Source: Pseudomonadota bacterium (GTDB lineage Bacteria > Desulfobacterota > Syntrophobacteria > Syntrophobacterales > Syntrophobacteraceae). From it: DNA of 25,387 nucleotides. The position numbers and the translations under genes are program-made. Every line of letters starts with the position of its first letter. The first letter of the stretch is position 1. The notes under the pieces are model-generated. The model had not been told where the DNA came from. It worked only from the letters and a program-made list of their open reading frames with translations, and made no database searches. Location: contig JAEZHY010000168.1 in NCBI GenBank assembly GCA_023416335.1, positions 1 to 25,387 on the forward strand. The letters are read 5' to 3'. This document shows, piece after piece, positions 1 to 8,730 of the stretch.

Positions 1-3000
1 CTGTCCCGGTGCAATCGCCTGCGCCGTGTAGGACAGGTGGTAATTCCCCGGGCTCAGGCGCTCGGAGTAGAAGCAGGCGGCGTGGTGCCGCAGTTCCTTA
101 TGGTAAAAACTCCAGCGGGAAAGGCCATAGGCGCGCCAGTCGCTGTAGCGGTTCCGGTATGAATCCGACGGAATAGCAGATTCCGCCTTTTGTGCATCGA
201 CCTGCGAGGCGGTTGCCAGATCCCTGTTGACCGGTTCCAGCCCTCCCGGGACCGGATCTTCGACAACGACGAAGTAACGTTCCGCGGGCAGCGAGACGAA
301 CAGATCGACCCGGACGAGGTCGCCGGTTTTGATTTCCATCGGGCTTCCGGGCAACACCCATTTGCCGTCCCGCTCGATGCTGTATTCCCTGTGGATCTCG
401 ATTCCCGCGTTAACGGAATCCTCGCTTATTTCAGCAGGAGCGTAGGCAAGTCTGGTTGCATAGTACAGGCGGCCTTCGCCTTCCTTGCGGATCTTCAAAG
501 CCGCTTTGCGATGAATATCGGATTCCGTGACGGCGTAATCGAATGTCACCGGACGGTCCGATAGGTTCTCAAACCGGGCCTTCCCGAGAGCCTGCTGATC
601 GAGCACGCCTTCCACGCTCATCTGCGGTTGGGTGTTTTCGTACATGCCGCTATAACGTAGTATTGCCATTGCTGCGTAGACGTTCTCCTGCGTGGATGCC
701 CAGTGGGGTTTGGTCTTCCTTCCGAGTTCGATCGCCTGCATGAGCCGGACCGGATACTCTCCAAGGTCCGTATTTCCTGGATTGGCTTTCTGATAGGAGA
801 GAAAGGCCAGCAGTATGGCGGAGTTGTCCCTCATGGCCGAGGACAGCATGGACTGCCAGGCGGAATCCGCCTGTTCGGTAAACCTGATGGTCCCGCTGGT
901 CTGGTTCGAGTGGGCAAGAATATCATTTAGAAGTTCCTTCTGTATTTCGATAGTCTCCGGGAATTTGACGAGCGCTTCCATGAAGGAGGCTTTCCCGAAA
1001 AGATTCATTCCGGGCAGGTATTTCCTCTGGCGCTCCAGGTCGGGCATGGAGATTTTCGACCTCTCGGCCAGGGCTGCCAGGGCGAGTGCCCTCACGTTCG
1101 GCAGGACTTCCCTGCCCGCGGCATCTTCAGCCCCGTCCCGTTTCAAAAGCTCCAGGAGGTATTTTTGCAGCTTTTCCTCCGCCGGAACCGGAGGCGTGTA
1201 TCCGGCTTCCCTCAGCCAGTTGAATGCCTGCGCCGTGAATGCACTCAGGAATGGACTGACGTACCCGTCTTTGGGCAGATAGAAAGCCATCCCGCCGTTT
1301 GGCGCCTGAAACTCCGTGGCTGCAGCCAGGATTTTTTCCACCTCTGCCGCACTCCCTTCCCATGAAAAATCTTTCGGGAAATAAGGTGCAAGTTTCCTGC
1401 ATGTTCCGGCCATGACCGCGCGGCTGATTTTCTGCTCCCAGCACTCGTGGGGGTATCTTTTCATATAATCGAAAGCGCCGTCGAGCCCTCCCAGGATGGA
1501 CGGGGACAGGGTGACTCCCAGAAGACCCGATCCGGGGTACATATCCGGGAACTCAACGGCTTGCGATACTTCGCCTGTCAGAATAGTTCCGTAAACTGCG
1601 GAAACGCTTTTGGCCTTTCGTGGAAGGACCTTCAAGGTATGTTTCATGCCGTCCCGGTCGCGTTCGTCTCCTGCTCGGGCGGAGAACGCAATCGAACCCG
1701 GGCCGGTAGCCTTCAACGGGAGCCGCACCGTGTAGCGTTTGTATGGTTCGACAGTGATTGTCCGAACCACTTCGGCCTTTCCCGCGGATGCAGCGGCGTC
1801 GCCTTCAGCCGCCCGGCATTCACCGGTTGCGTCGATCCGGACTTCGATGTTCCTTGTCTCTCCGGTCCGGTTCATTACGGAGAATCCCGCCGAAAAAGTG
1901 TCCCCTTCCAACACCTGGTTCGGCATAACCGGACGGATTTCCGTCGACTGGTTCACCTTGAATGTGGTTTCTCCCAGCCCCATCCTGTCGTCCGGCGTGA
2001 CGGCCATCGACAGAATGCGCCATCCGGTCAGATTGTCGGGGAGCTGGAACTCGGCACTCGCTTTCCCGTTTTCGTCAAGCCGCAGGGATGGGTTCCAGTA
2101 ACTTACGAACTTGAAGACCGACCGCATGCTCAGGTCGAATCCTGCGCCTGCAGCGGGATCGGCTCCCTTCTTCTCCAGCTTCTCCCGTCCCACCAGTTGC
2201 ATGATCAGGTTGTAGTTCGTCAGGTCGAGGTCCTCGAGCTTGTAAAAGCCTCTGTAGGGATCGAAAGCCTGGCTCTTTTGCTTCAAAAGGTCGAAAACGG
2301 CTTCGTCGAGCACCGCGACCGCAAGCTCGATGGGCGGCTTCTTCCCGTCGGCGGGAAGGTTTCTCGGCGATGCCTCGAATTCGAGCTTCACCGTTTCACG
2401 CGGTTTGTAGACTTCTTTATCCGAGGTGCACTTTACCTCGATTTCCTTGTACTTGTCCTTTACCTCGATTCTCGCGTAACCCGTGCGGAAAGTGGGCTTG
2501 CCCAGGTCTTCCCCGCCCGGCCCCATGGGTTTGTCCACGCGAGGAGACATGACTGTGGCCGAAAAATAGAACCCCGGCAGATAATCGGGAAGGACCGGAA
2601 TTTCCAGGACCTCGGAGCTTCCTTCCAGGGTTTTGACCCAGTGGTCCAAAACACCATAACGCTCAATCGTAACGAGCACCTTACCCCCGGGCAGCGGATT
2701 CTGCACAAAGAAGCGAGCGGTATCCCCGACATGATACTCTTCCTTCTCAGGATAGATATTGAGCACGTTTCCTTCGGGAGTTTCCCAGAGAACATAGCTT
2801 TTCCCCGTAACATAGCAATTCACCGCGGTTTTGTGGCTGCGGCCGCGCGTGTCCGAGATCCGGGCGATAATTCTCATGGTTCCGGACTGTTTGGGAGTGA
2901 CCTGGAATGTCTGCGGTTCCGTTCCGGACGTGAGATCGAACCCTTCCACCTGTACCCATTCTTTCGTGTACTGCGTGGGGTAGGCGTCTCCGGCTTCCTT

Positions 3001-5724
3001 CACGCGGGCTGCTTTGGTCTCGAGCTTTTCGATGTCGATCCTGGTCGCGACGTCCGGGATGAGCTTCCCGTGTTCATCCACGACGGCGAAGGCAACGTTT
3101 GTGGGTTTCCCTTCAGCAAGGAGCCAGTCCGTTTGCAGAAGCCCTACGTAGCGGTCCCTGCCGAAATAAACGGCGGTCGCCCGGGCTGCAACGGATTTCC
3201 CCCGTTCATCTTTGACCGTGCTCTCAACCCCGAGTGTCCCATACTGTATCGGTAAATCCGTCAGGGTGAACCGGGACTCCATGTTTCCGTCATTGTCCAG
3301 TTTGCCCTGTGTCTGGAAAACCGAATGCGGACGCGGGTATCGCCCTTCCTCCTTATCGAAAACGTCAAACCGGAATTCCCGGACCTGGGGGTTGTCAGGG
3401 TGAAAATCCCGGGGCTCGACGGACGCCGTAATGCGGGCTTCAGCATTGCCGTATGGGCCTCCGGCGTGCAGTTTGGCCTGAGTTGAAACCTTGACATCGT
3501 CGCCTGTACCGAAAAGGTCTCCGTTCAGTTCGGCCGTCACACGAAAAGGCGAGGGCGTAAAGTCGCTCACCAGTACCTGCAGGGGGTCCAGTTCCAGTTG
3601 CGCGAAATCCGCATTCAAACTGAACATGTACTGGCCGACCGCCCCATTTTTCGGAATTGTGAATTCGCCGTCAAAAGCGCCGAATTCGGAAAGGGTGATA
3701 TTGTCGCGCTGATGGATCACTTTGCCGGACGGGTCCCTGACCTTCAGGCTGTACGTGCCGGATTTCGGCTGAACAAAACGACGGTTCTCCTGGTCTCGAA
3801 CATAGATTTTGAACTGGACGGTATCTCCCACCTTGTAGATGCCCTGGGCCGTAGCCCCCCAGGCATGCAGGTGTCCGTGAAGGGTCCGCGTAAAGAACGG
3901 GATATATTTGTTATTGGGACCTTCGGAATCCACCCGGAAATCGTAGCGAAGCGGGACCAGGGCGACGTCTCCGTCTTTTCGGCACCAGACAACCAGTTCC
4001 TGGGCATCGCGCTTGAATGACCCGGATGAATTCAGTTGCGGATCGACCTTTGCGGTTCCATCCAGTTGCGCGACTCCATTGGAGTCGGTAATCCCTTCGG
4101 AAAGAACGGCGGGATTTTGGCCCAGATCCTGGAACGAGTCTTTCTGAATATTGACCGTTACGCCGGATACCGGCTGCCCCGATTGCAGATCGGTTACCCA
4201 GACCACCGTATTGAAGTGCCCCAGTTTGACATGGACATGGAACGGGGTAACCTGGGCCACGAACCAGTTCGGCTGGTAATCTTTTTCGCGAAGTTTCGGC
4301 AAAGTGTCGATATTTCCGCTCACTACTCCTGAATCTCGTGGGATGAGACTGCGGATGCCGAGGGAGATGGGGACGGTTTTGTCCTGTTTCTTGGTGAACG
4401 GGAGTATTTTGTTCTGAGTGGGGGACTTTGAGTCCGCAGTGAGAACTTCGTATTTCAGCTCGATACGATCGAGATTGGTTGCAAGGATCGGCAGGTCGGT
4501 GTCCAGCCCTTTTTCGAGAACCGACATATTCTTGAAAAGATGCAGATCGGGCGGCCTGTGGTCCATTGCAAACCGCATATCGATATCTTTTACGAGGAAG
4601 CGTCCGAATTCGTCCTTCAGCTCTTTTGCTTTTGCCTGGATGCGGTACTCGGCGAAAGGTTTCAACGCATCACTTTCGAGATAGGAGACATAGGGTTCTC
4701 CCTTTCTGTGTTCGTCCGAGAGCCGCGAATAGTCGCCTTCGGTCCAGAGGTCCTCACTGTTTTCTTCTTTTCCGCCGGTGCTGATGTGGACCTTCTGACG
4801 GATTTCACCCTGCATTGCGGGCGAGGAAAAGAGCAGGGAGACCATCTGCGCGGGACTGCAGCGCCGGTTTGGGGAAAAGGGATCTTCCGGCTTCATGAGG
4901 ATCTGCTGTCCCTTCAAATCCATGCATTGCACGCCCAGGAGCCGGAAAGGGGCCAACGTCTGGAATGCAGCGATGTTCCTCGTATCCACTCCTGGTTCGG
5001 GACCTTTCAGGGAAACGATCCCGGGTTCCACGGCAAGGCCCCCCGGGTTGTCCGGCGGGAGTTCCTTCAACGGAACCAGGAACCAGTTTATCCCGGGTTC
5101 CGACTTTGCGCGTTTGTCCTCGGAGATTTTAGCCGCTACCCTGCCGCCTTTTTCAGTCTTGAAATAAAGGTGGGCTTCCAGGGAGTCTTTCCGGACAGGC
5201 TGGTTGAAGCGGACCCTGTACGAAGGCATTCCCGGTGAAACCCACTTCTGAAAAGAGCTGCTAATGATTTTGGGGCGCTGGGTCACAAAACTGTGGCTGA
5301 CGGGCGCGGCGAGTGAGGCCCCGTCCTCGGATCTGATCTGCGGGCTGACCCTAATGTTATATCGTGTCGCCGGGAGCATCGCATGCTGCTCGTCCAGTTG
5401 GCAGGCCAGGCTGGAAGGGTTCAGCCATCGCCACTGGCACGAGAGACCCGGCTCGATGTTTATGGGCACCTCTGAAGCGTTTCGCTCCATTCTTCCCAGA
5501 GGTACCACCGGCCGGTCGAATTCGAATACAATTTGCCGCCCGGGCGGAACATCGACGCCGGAAGGAAGAATGCGCGAGATCTTCAAGGCGGCCCCGGTAT
5601 CAGCTGCCGATGCGCACTGAGCGGGGACCAGGAAGGACAGGAACCCAAGGAGTACGATTATCCATGCCGAGAGGGTTCCAACTTTGAATCTGTCGAAATT
5701 GCCTGCGCAATCGCCCTGATACAT
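1..5724 (-). CDS. Alpha-2-macroglobulin family protein with thioester (3' end beyond window)
   Basis: The minus-strand frame is open for 1,908 codons from an ATG at 5724 to the window edge, so the C-terminus, probably a few tens of residues, is missing. The start follows GGAGAG at suitable spacing. Residues about 16-41 form a signal peptide ending near QCASA-AD. The cysteine in PAQC lacks a normal lipobox, unlike the lipoprotein E. coli YfhM, so a soluble periplasmic form is likely. The body shows long beta-rich macroglobulin-like repeats. The thioester motif CWEQ lies at residues 1428-1431 (plus positions 1432-1443), followed by a helical thioester domain. Bacterial members are thought to trap attacking proteases in the periplasm and often sit beside penicillin-binding protein 1C; that neighbour, if present, would lie off the left edge. 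It is longer than YfhM (about 1,650 aa). The family call is secure; the role is inferred. Confidence 0.93.
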   Translation of the reverse strand, partial: MYQGDCAGNFDRFKVGTLSAWIIVLLGFLSFLVPAQCASAADTGAALKISRILPSGVDVPPGRQIVFEFDRPVVPLGRMERNASEVPINIEPGLSCQWRWLNPSSLACQLDEQHAMLPATRYNIRVSPQIRSEDGASLAAPVSHSFVTQRPKIISSSFQKWVSPGMPSYRVRFNQPVRKDSLEAHLYFKTEKGGRVAAKISEDKRAKSEPGINWFLVPLKELPPDNPGGLAVEPGIVSLKGPEPGVDTRNIAAFQTLAPFRLLGVQCMDLKGQQILMKPEDPFSPNRRCSPAQMVSLLFSSPAMQGEIRQKVHISTGGKEENSEDLWTEGDYSRLSDEHRKGEPYVSYLESDALKPFAEYRIQAKAKELKDEFGRFLVKDIDMRFAMDHRPPDLHLFKNMSVLEKGLDTDLPILATNLDRIELKYEVLTADSKSPTQNKILPFTKKQDKTVPISLGIRSLIPRDSGVVSGNIDTLPKLREKDYQPNWFVAQVTPFHVHVKLGHFNTVVWVTDLQSGQPVSGVTVNIQKDSFQDLGQNPAVLSEGITDSNGVAQLDGTAKVDPQLNSSGSFKRDAQELVVWCRKDGDVALVPLRYDFRVDSEGPNNKYIPFFTRTLHGHLHAWGATAQGIYKVGDTVQFKIYVRDQENRRFVQPKSGTYSLKVRDPSGKVIHQRDNITLSEFGAFDGEFTIPKNGAVGQYMFSLNADFAQLELDPLQVLVSDFTPSPFRVTAELNGDLFGTGDDVKVSTQAKLHAGGPYGNAEARITASVEPRDFHPDNPQVREFRFDVFDKEEGRYPRPHSVFQTQGKLDNDGNMESRFTLTDLPIQYGTLGVESTVKDERGKSVAARATAVYFGRDRYVGLLQTDWLLAEGKPTNVAFAVVDEHGKLIPDVATRIDIEKLETKAARVKEAGDAYPTQYTKEWVQVEGFDLTSGTEPQTFQVTPKQSGTMRIIARISDTRGRSHKTAVNCYVTGKSYVLWETPEGNVLNIYPEKEEYHVGDTARFFVQNPLPGGKVLVTIERYGVLDHWVKTLEGSSEVLEIPVLPDYLPGFYFSATVMSPRVDKPMGPGGEDLGKPTFRTGYARIEVKDKYKEIEVKCTSDKEVYKPRETVKLEFEASPRNLPADGKKPPIELAVAVLDEAVFDLLKQKSQAFDPYRGFYKLEDLDLTNYNLIMQLVGREKLEKKGADPAAGAGFDLSMRSVFKFVSYWNPSLRLDENGKASAEFQLPDNLTGWRILSMAVTPDDRMGLGETTFKVNQSTEIRPVMPNQVLEGDTFSAGFSVMNRTGETRNIEVRIDATGECRAAEGDAAASAGKAEVVRTITVEPYKRYTVRLPLKATGPGSIAFSARAGDERDRDGMKHTLKVLPRKAKSVSAVYGTILTGEVSQAVEFPDMYPGSGLLGVTLSPSILGGLDGAFDYMKRYPHECWEQKISRAVMAGTCRKLAPYFPKDFSWEGSAAEVEKILAAATEFQAPNGGMAFYLPKDGYVSPFLSAFTAQAFNWLREAGYTPPVPAEEKLQKYLLELLKRDGAEDAAGREVLPNVRALALAALAERSKISMPDLERQRKYLPGMNLFGKASFMEALVKFPETIEIQKELLNDILAHSNQTSGTIRFTEQADSAWQSMLSSAMRDNSAILLAFLSYQKANPGNTDLGEYPVRLMQAIELGRKTKPHWASTQENVYAAMAILRYSGMYENTQPQMSVEGVLDQQALGKARFENLSDRPVTFDYAVTESDIHRKAALKIRKEGEGRLYYATRLAYAPAEISEDSVNAGIEIHREYSIERDGKWVLPGSPMEIKTGDLVRVDLFVSLPAERYFVVVEDPVPGGLEPVNRDLATASQVDAQKAESAIPSDSYRNRYSDWRAYGLSRWSFYHKELRHHAACFYSERLSPGNYHLSYTAQAIAPGQ

Positions 5725-5829
5725 TGGCTCTCCAGTGGATGAGGTAAGGTGGTCTTGTAACGCGCCTTAAATATCTTTTCGTCGAAGAAGGCAGGCGAAG
5801 AATAATTCGCTCCCGGCCTTATAGATCTC

Positions 5830-5857
5830 TTTATACCAATCCGATAAATCATGCAAA
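5830..5857 (-). promoter_or_regulatory. Possible sigma70-type promoter for the macroglobulin gene
   Basis: On the minus strand TTTGCA (5857-5852) and TATAAA (5835-5830) are separated by 16 bases, about 105 bases upstream of the start codon. The -35 match is imperfect, so this is a weak call from sequence alone. Confidence 0.3.
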
Positions 5858-5964
5858 AACAGTGACTAACAGAGTCCACGGTCGGAAAAAAATTGTACGA
5901 ATCCCCGAGAATTCGGCATTCGGGTCCGGCCGCGGACGGTCAATTACACTGCCGGATAACACTT

Positions 5965-5993
5965 TTACAAAGCTGTAATTTCATGTATATGCT
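5965..5993 (+). promoter_or_regulatory. Likely sigma70-type promoter for the nucleotide-sugar dehydrogenase
   Basis: TTACAA (5965-5970) and TATGCT (5988-5993) are spaced by exactly 17 bases in an AT-rich stretch. Transcription would begin near 6000, leaving a leader of about 75 nt to the preferred start codon at 6074. Confidence 0.5.
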
Positions 5994-6073
5994 AAAAAGT
6001 ATCGGCTAATTGATAACTCTAGATAAGTATGCCTCGAATATGCTTTCTGTACTCCGCGAAAGGTTGGAAAAAT

Positions 6074-7747
6074 ATGGAACAACTGCGATCCCGCAAGCCT
6101 GAGTCTTCGGAAAACCTTCTTTCGGTATGCCCGGCCGGCGAGTCGTTTCCGCTCCCGCAAGAGTCGGACTACGACGAGGAATTCGAACGGCTGAAGAAAC
6201 TGGTGGACCGGCAGAGGCTGTTGGGCCGTGAGATAGTGGTCGTGATGGGTGTGGGCTTTGTCGGTGCGGTTATGGCGGGTGTTGTTGCAGATTCCGTAGA
6301 CCGAAAAACCGGAGAGCCGTCCAAGTTCGTGATTGGAATGCAGCGGCCTTCGACCAGGTCTTACTGGAAAATCCAGTATATAAATCGTGGAAAGGCACCC
6401 GTTGAAGCGGAAGATCCCGAAGTCGCTCCGCTCATTCACCGTTGTGCCCTGGAAAAAAAGACGCTCGTTGCCACTTTCACTTATGACGTTCTCTCGCTTG
6501 CGGACGTGGTGGTGGTAGACGTTCAGTGCGACTACGAGAAAGAGACGCTGGGCAATGTACGCCAGGGGCATGCGGATATAGCCGCCCTCGAAGACTGCCT
6601 CAAGGTGATCGGGGATAGGATCAGGCCGGAGTGCCTCGTGCTTATTGAAACGACCGTGCCGCCGGGTACCACTCAATACGTTGCCTATCCGATCGTAAAG
6701 AGGGCATTCGAAAAACGCGGAGTGCAGTCGGAACCGCTCCTGGCCCATTCGTTTGAACGCGTAATGCCCGGCAGGAACTATGTGGCTTCCATCCGGGATT
6801 TCTGGCGCGTGTGCAGCGGAATCAACCGGGAGTCCCGCGAGAGGGTCCAGGCATTTCTTTCGGATGTGCTCAACGTTGCCGACTATCCTCTCACAGTCCT
6901 GGAAACGCCGATCGAAAGCGAAACCTGCAAGGTGGTCGAAAACTCCTACCGTGCAACCATCCTGGCCTTCCTGCACGAGTGGAGCGTTTTTGCCGAGCGA
7001 AACGGAATAGACCTCATCAAGGTTATAGATGCCATCAAGGTTCGGCCGACGCACTCGAATATCATCTTCCCCGGACCCGGAATAGGCGGCTATTGCCTTC
7101 CGAAGGACGGGGGACTTGGCGTCTGGTCGTATCAGACCCTGCTCGGGTTCGAAGACGACATATTTAAAATAACTCCCCAGGCGATCGATATTAACGATAC
7201 CCGGGCCCTCCATGTTGCCCGCCTGGTGCGCGATGCTCTCCGCAATATGGGCAAGATCGTCGCGGCCTGCAAAGTTGCGGTTTTTGGAGCTTCCTACAGG
7301 GAAGACGTTGGAGATACCCGCTATAGCGGTTCGGAACTGCTGGTGAGAAAACTTGCGGAAATGGGGGCCGAAATATCGGTCCATGACCCGTACGTCAAGC
7401 ACTGGTGGGAATTCGAGAAGCAGGAGTCCTATCCGGCGCCCGGACATTCCTGGTCGCGCTTTTTCAGAAACCAGGAAAAGCTGAAGGAATTGACGGTGAG
7501 CAAAGATATCGGCGACGCGCTCAAAGGGGCGGATGCAATCGTGTTTGCCGTACGCCATCACCATTATCTCAACCTGGTGCCGGAAGAAATTGTCGGAACC
7601 ACCGGAAAGCCTGTCGCCGTTGTGGACTGTTTCGGCATTCTGGACGATCGCAAGATCAGACGCTTTTTCGAATTGGGATGCGAGGTGAAGGGACTTGGGA
7701 GGGGCCATGTGAAAAGAATCAAAGACGAAGTGAGGGCGAGGAGATAA
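6074..7747 (+). CDS. UDP-glucose/GDP-mannose dehydrogenase family nucleotide-sugar dehydrogenase
   Basis: This is a predicted cytoplasmic NAD(P)-dependent enzyme that oxidises the C6 alcohol of a nucleotide sugar to a uronic acid, usually for polysaccharide synthesis. From the start at 6074 it has 557 residues, longer than the usual 430-460. The Rossmann glycine motif GVGFVGAV is at 59-66. The helix with catalytic Lys286 and Asn290 (CKVVEN) and the nucleophile Cys341 in GPGIGGYCLPKD are intact, so it should be active. The usual acidic residue after the second beta strand is replaced by a segment reading VIGMQRPS, and about 50 charged residues precede the fold. ATG 6074 is chosen because AAAGG lies 10 bases upstream; an in-frame ATG at 6029 would add 15 residues but has no ribosome binding site. 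The gene stands alone here, so its sugar substrate cannot be told. Confidence 0.88.
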   Translation: MEQLRSRKPESSENLLSVCPAGESFPLPQESDYDEEFERLKKLVDRQRLLGREIVVVMGVGFVGAVMAGVVADSVDRKTGEPSKFVIGMQRPSTRSYWKIQYINRGKAPVEAEDPEVAPLIHRCALEKKTLVATFTYDVLSLADVVVVDVQCDYEKETLGNVRQGHADIAALEDCLKVIGDRIRPECLVLIETTVPPGTTQYVAYPIVKRAFEKRGVQSEPLLAHSFERVMPGRNYVASIRDFWRVCSGINRESRERVQAFLSDVLNVADYPLTVLETPIESETCKVVENSYRATILAFLHEWSVFAERNGIDLIKVIDAIKVRPTHSNIIFPGPGIGGYCLPKDGGLGVWSYQTLLGFEDDIFKITPQAIDINDTRALHVARLVRDALRNMGKIVAACKVAVFGASYREDVGDTRYSGSELLVRKLAEMGAEISVHDPYVKHWWEFEKQESYPAPGHSWSRFFRNQEKLKELTVSKDIGDALKGADAIVFAVRHHHYLNLVPEEIVGTTGKPVAVVDCFGILDDRKIRRFFELGCEVKGLGRGHVKRIKDEVRARR

Positions 7748-7827
7748 TACAAATTTCGAAATGCCGGCTTGATTCGCCCCCCGGCCGTGACTTATTTGAA
7801 CACAGTTCTCACGGAAGTCGGTCCTGA

Positions 7828-7854
7828 TTGCTTTTCAGACAAAGGCGGTATAAT
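7828..7854 (+). promoter_or_regulatory. Likely promoter for the TVP38/DedA gene pair
   Basis: A perfect TATAAT lies at 7849-7854. The best -35 match, TTGCTT at 7828-7833, is only 15 bases away; shifted hexamers give 17-18 bases but a poorer match. It lies 40-110 bases upstream of the possible start codons of the next gene. Confidence 0.45.
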
Positions 7855-7896
7855 AATCCGTTCGCTATCCCTTTGCTTTGGATGATCCGTACCACC

Positions 7897-7971
7897 ATGA
7901 ATGAAGTAGAGACACCAAAGTTGGAAAAAAACGAAAAGTCGAATGGAGCGGATGGAAATCCGCGATTTTGA
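7897..7971 (+). other. 24-codon ORF overlapping the start of the TVP38 gene: leader or displaced N-terminus
   Basis: ATG at 7897 opens 24 charged, polar codons, beginning MNEVETPKLEKNEK and ending at a TGA at 7969-7971. The TGA overlaps the TTG start of the next gene as TTGA. The peptide resembles the cytoplasmic N-terminal tail common on TVP38-like proteins, and a one-base change in the TTTT run at 7966-7969 would join it in frame to the next gene. No convincing Shine-Dalgarno precedes the ATG. It may be a translationally coupled leader, or the true N-terminus separated by an indel or sequencing error. Confidence 0.4.
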
Positions 7972-8633
7972 TCAAATTCCTCGTATTCCTGGCCGTCTTT
8001 TGCGGTTTGTTCGTCCTGCTGTACAAAACCGGCTGGATCGACGTTTTCTTTTCGAAAGATGATGCGCAGGCATTTCTGGAATCGCTTGGGCCTCTGAAGT
8101 TTGTCGGGTTTATTCTTCTTCAGGCTGCGCAGGTGGTCCTGGCTCCGATACCCGGGGAGGTCACCGGCATCATCGGCGGATACTTCTTCGGCCTCGGCTG
8201 GGGCGTGATTCTCTCTACCGTTGGCCTGACCCTTGGCTCTTTTATCGCTTTTGCTCTTTCGAGAGTCTTCGGACGCCCGCTTGTGGAGAAACTCGTCGAT
8301 CCCGCCGTACTGGGCCGCTTCGACTACCTTCTCGATCGGAAGGGCATCTTTCTCGTATTCGTCCTGTTTTTGCTCCCCGGAATTCCGAAAGATTATCTGT
8401 GTTTTATTCTGGGACTTGGCCAATTCACGGCACTCGAGTTCCTGGCCGTCAGCACGTTGGGGAGACTGTTCGGTACGGTCCTGCTGACCCTGAGCGGCGG
8501 CTTCATACGGTATCATCAATATGGGAAGCTGGGTGTTCTGGTCGCGGCAGCCGCGGCCGTATTCCTTCTCGTCTATTTTCAACGGAACAGGATCGAGGAG
8601 GCGTTGAGGTCTCTGCATCCGAATAAATCCTGA
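7968..8633 (+). CDS. TVP38/TMEM64 family (VTT domain) inner-membrane protein
   Basis: This is a 221-residue polytopic membrane protein of the SNARE-associated/VTT superfamily. Members are linked to lipid scrambling or transport and membrane homeostasis, but no precise substrate can be given. A hydrophobic N-terminal helix is followed by the conserved PIPGEVTGIIGGYFFG segment (about residues 61-76), then re-entrant and transmembrane stretches, a FLLPGIPKD loop and a final helix before a basic tail. The frame opens with TTG at 7968, with no ATG available upstream before a TGA at 7902-7904. GGAG at 7945-7948 is too far for a normal ribosome binding site, and a 6-bp hairpin with a GGAA loop (7948-7963) lies just before the start. 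This makes the start uncertain and supports a link to the short ORF at 7897. It is followed after 97 bases by a DedA paralogue. Confidence 0.85.
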   Translation: MIKFLVFLAVFCGLFVLLYKTGWIDVFFSKDDAQAFLESLGPLKFVGFILLQAAQVVLAPIPGEVTGIIGGYFFGLGWGVILSTVGLTLGSFIAFALSRVFGRPLVEKLVDPAVLGRFDYLLDRKGIFLVFVLFLLPGIPKDYLCFILGLGQFTALEFLAVSTLGRLFGTVLLTLSGGFIRYHQYGKLGVLVAAAAAVFLLVYFQRNRIEEALRSLHPNKS

Positions 8634-8730
8634 ATGAAATAATTCCGGGCATTGTTTATGATACAAAGGGGAAGGGGAGATATCCCCGTCCCGGGGAGAT
8701 GCTCGTACTCCAGACAAGAAAGAGGAAAGG

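Larger units (their letters stand above)
5725..6028. other. Divergent intergenic region between the macroglobulin and dehydrogenase genes
   Basis: This 304-base AT-rich gap separates two divergent genes and holds candidate promoters for both (5830-5857 minus, 5965-5993 plus). No ORF with a ribosome binding site and no RNA gene was recognised in it. Confidence 0.7.

Noticed and set aside
1447..3255. 602-codon plus-strand ORF
   Set aside because: It is antisense to the alpha-2-macroglobulin frame, which has signal peptide, thioester motif and recognisable domains. The plus frame matches nothing known to me and has no ribosome binding site.
5981..7708. 575-codon minus-strand ORF
   Set aside because: It lies exactly opposite the nucleotide-sugar dehydrogenase, whose catalytic motifs are intact; an antisense frame of a GC-rich gene.
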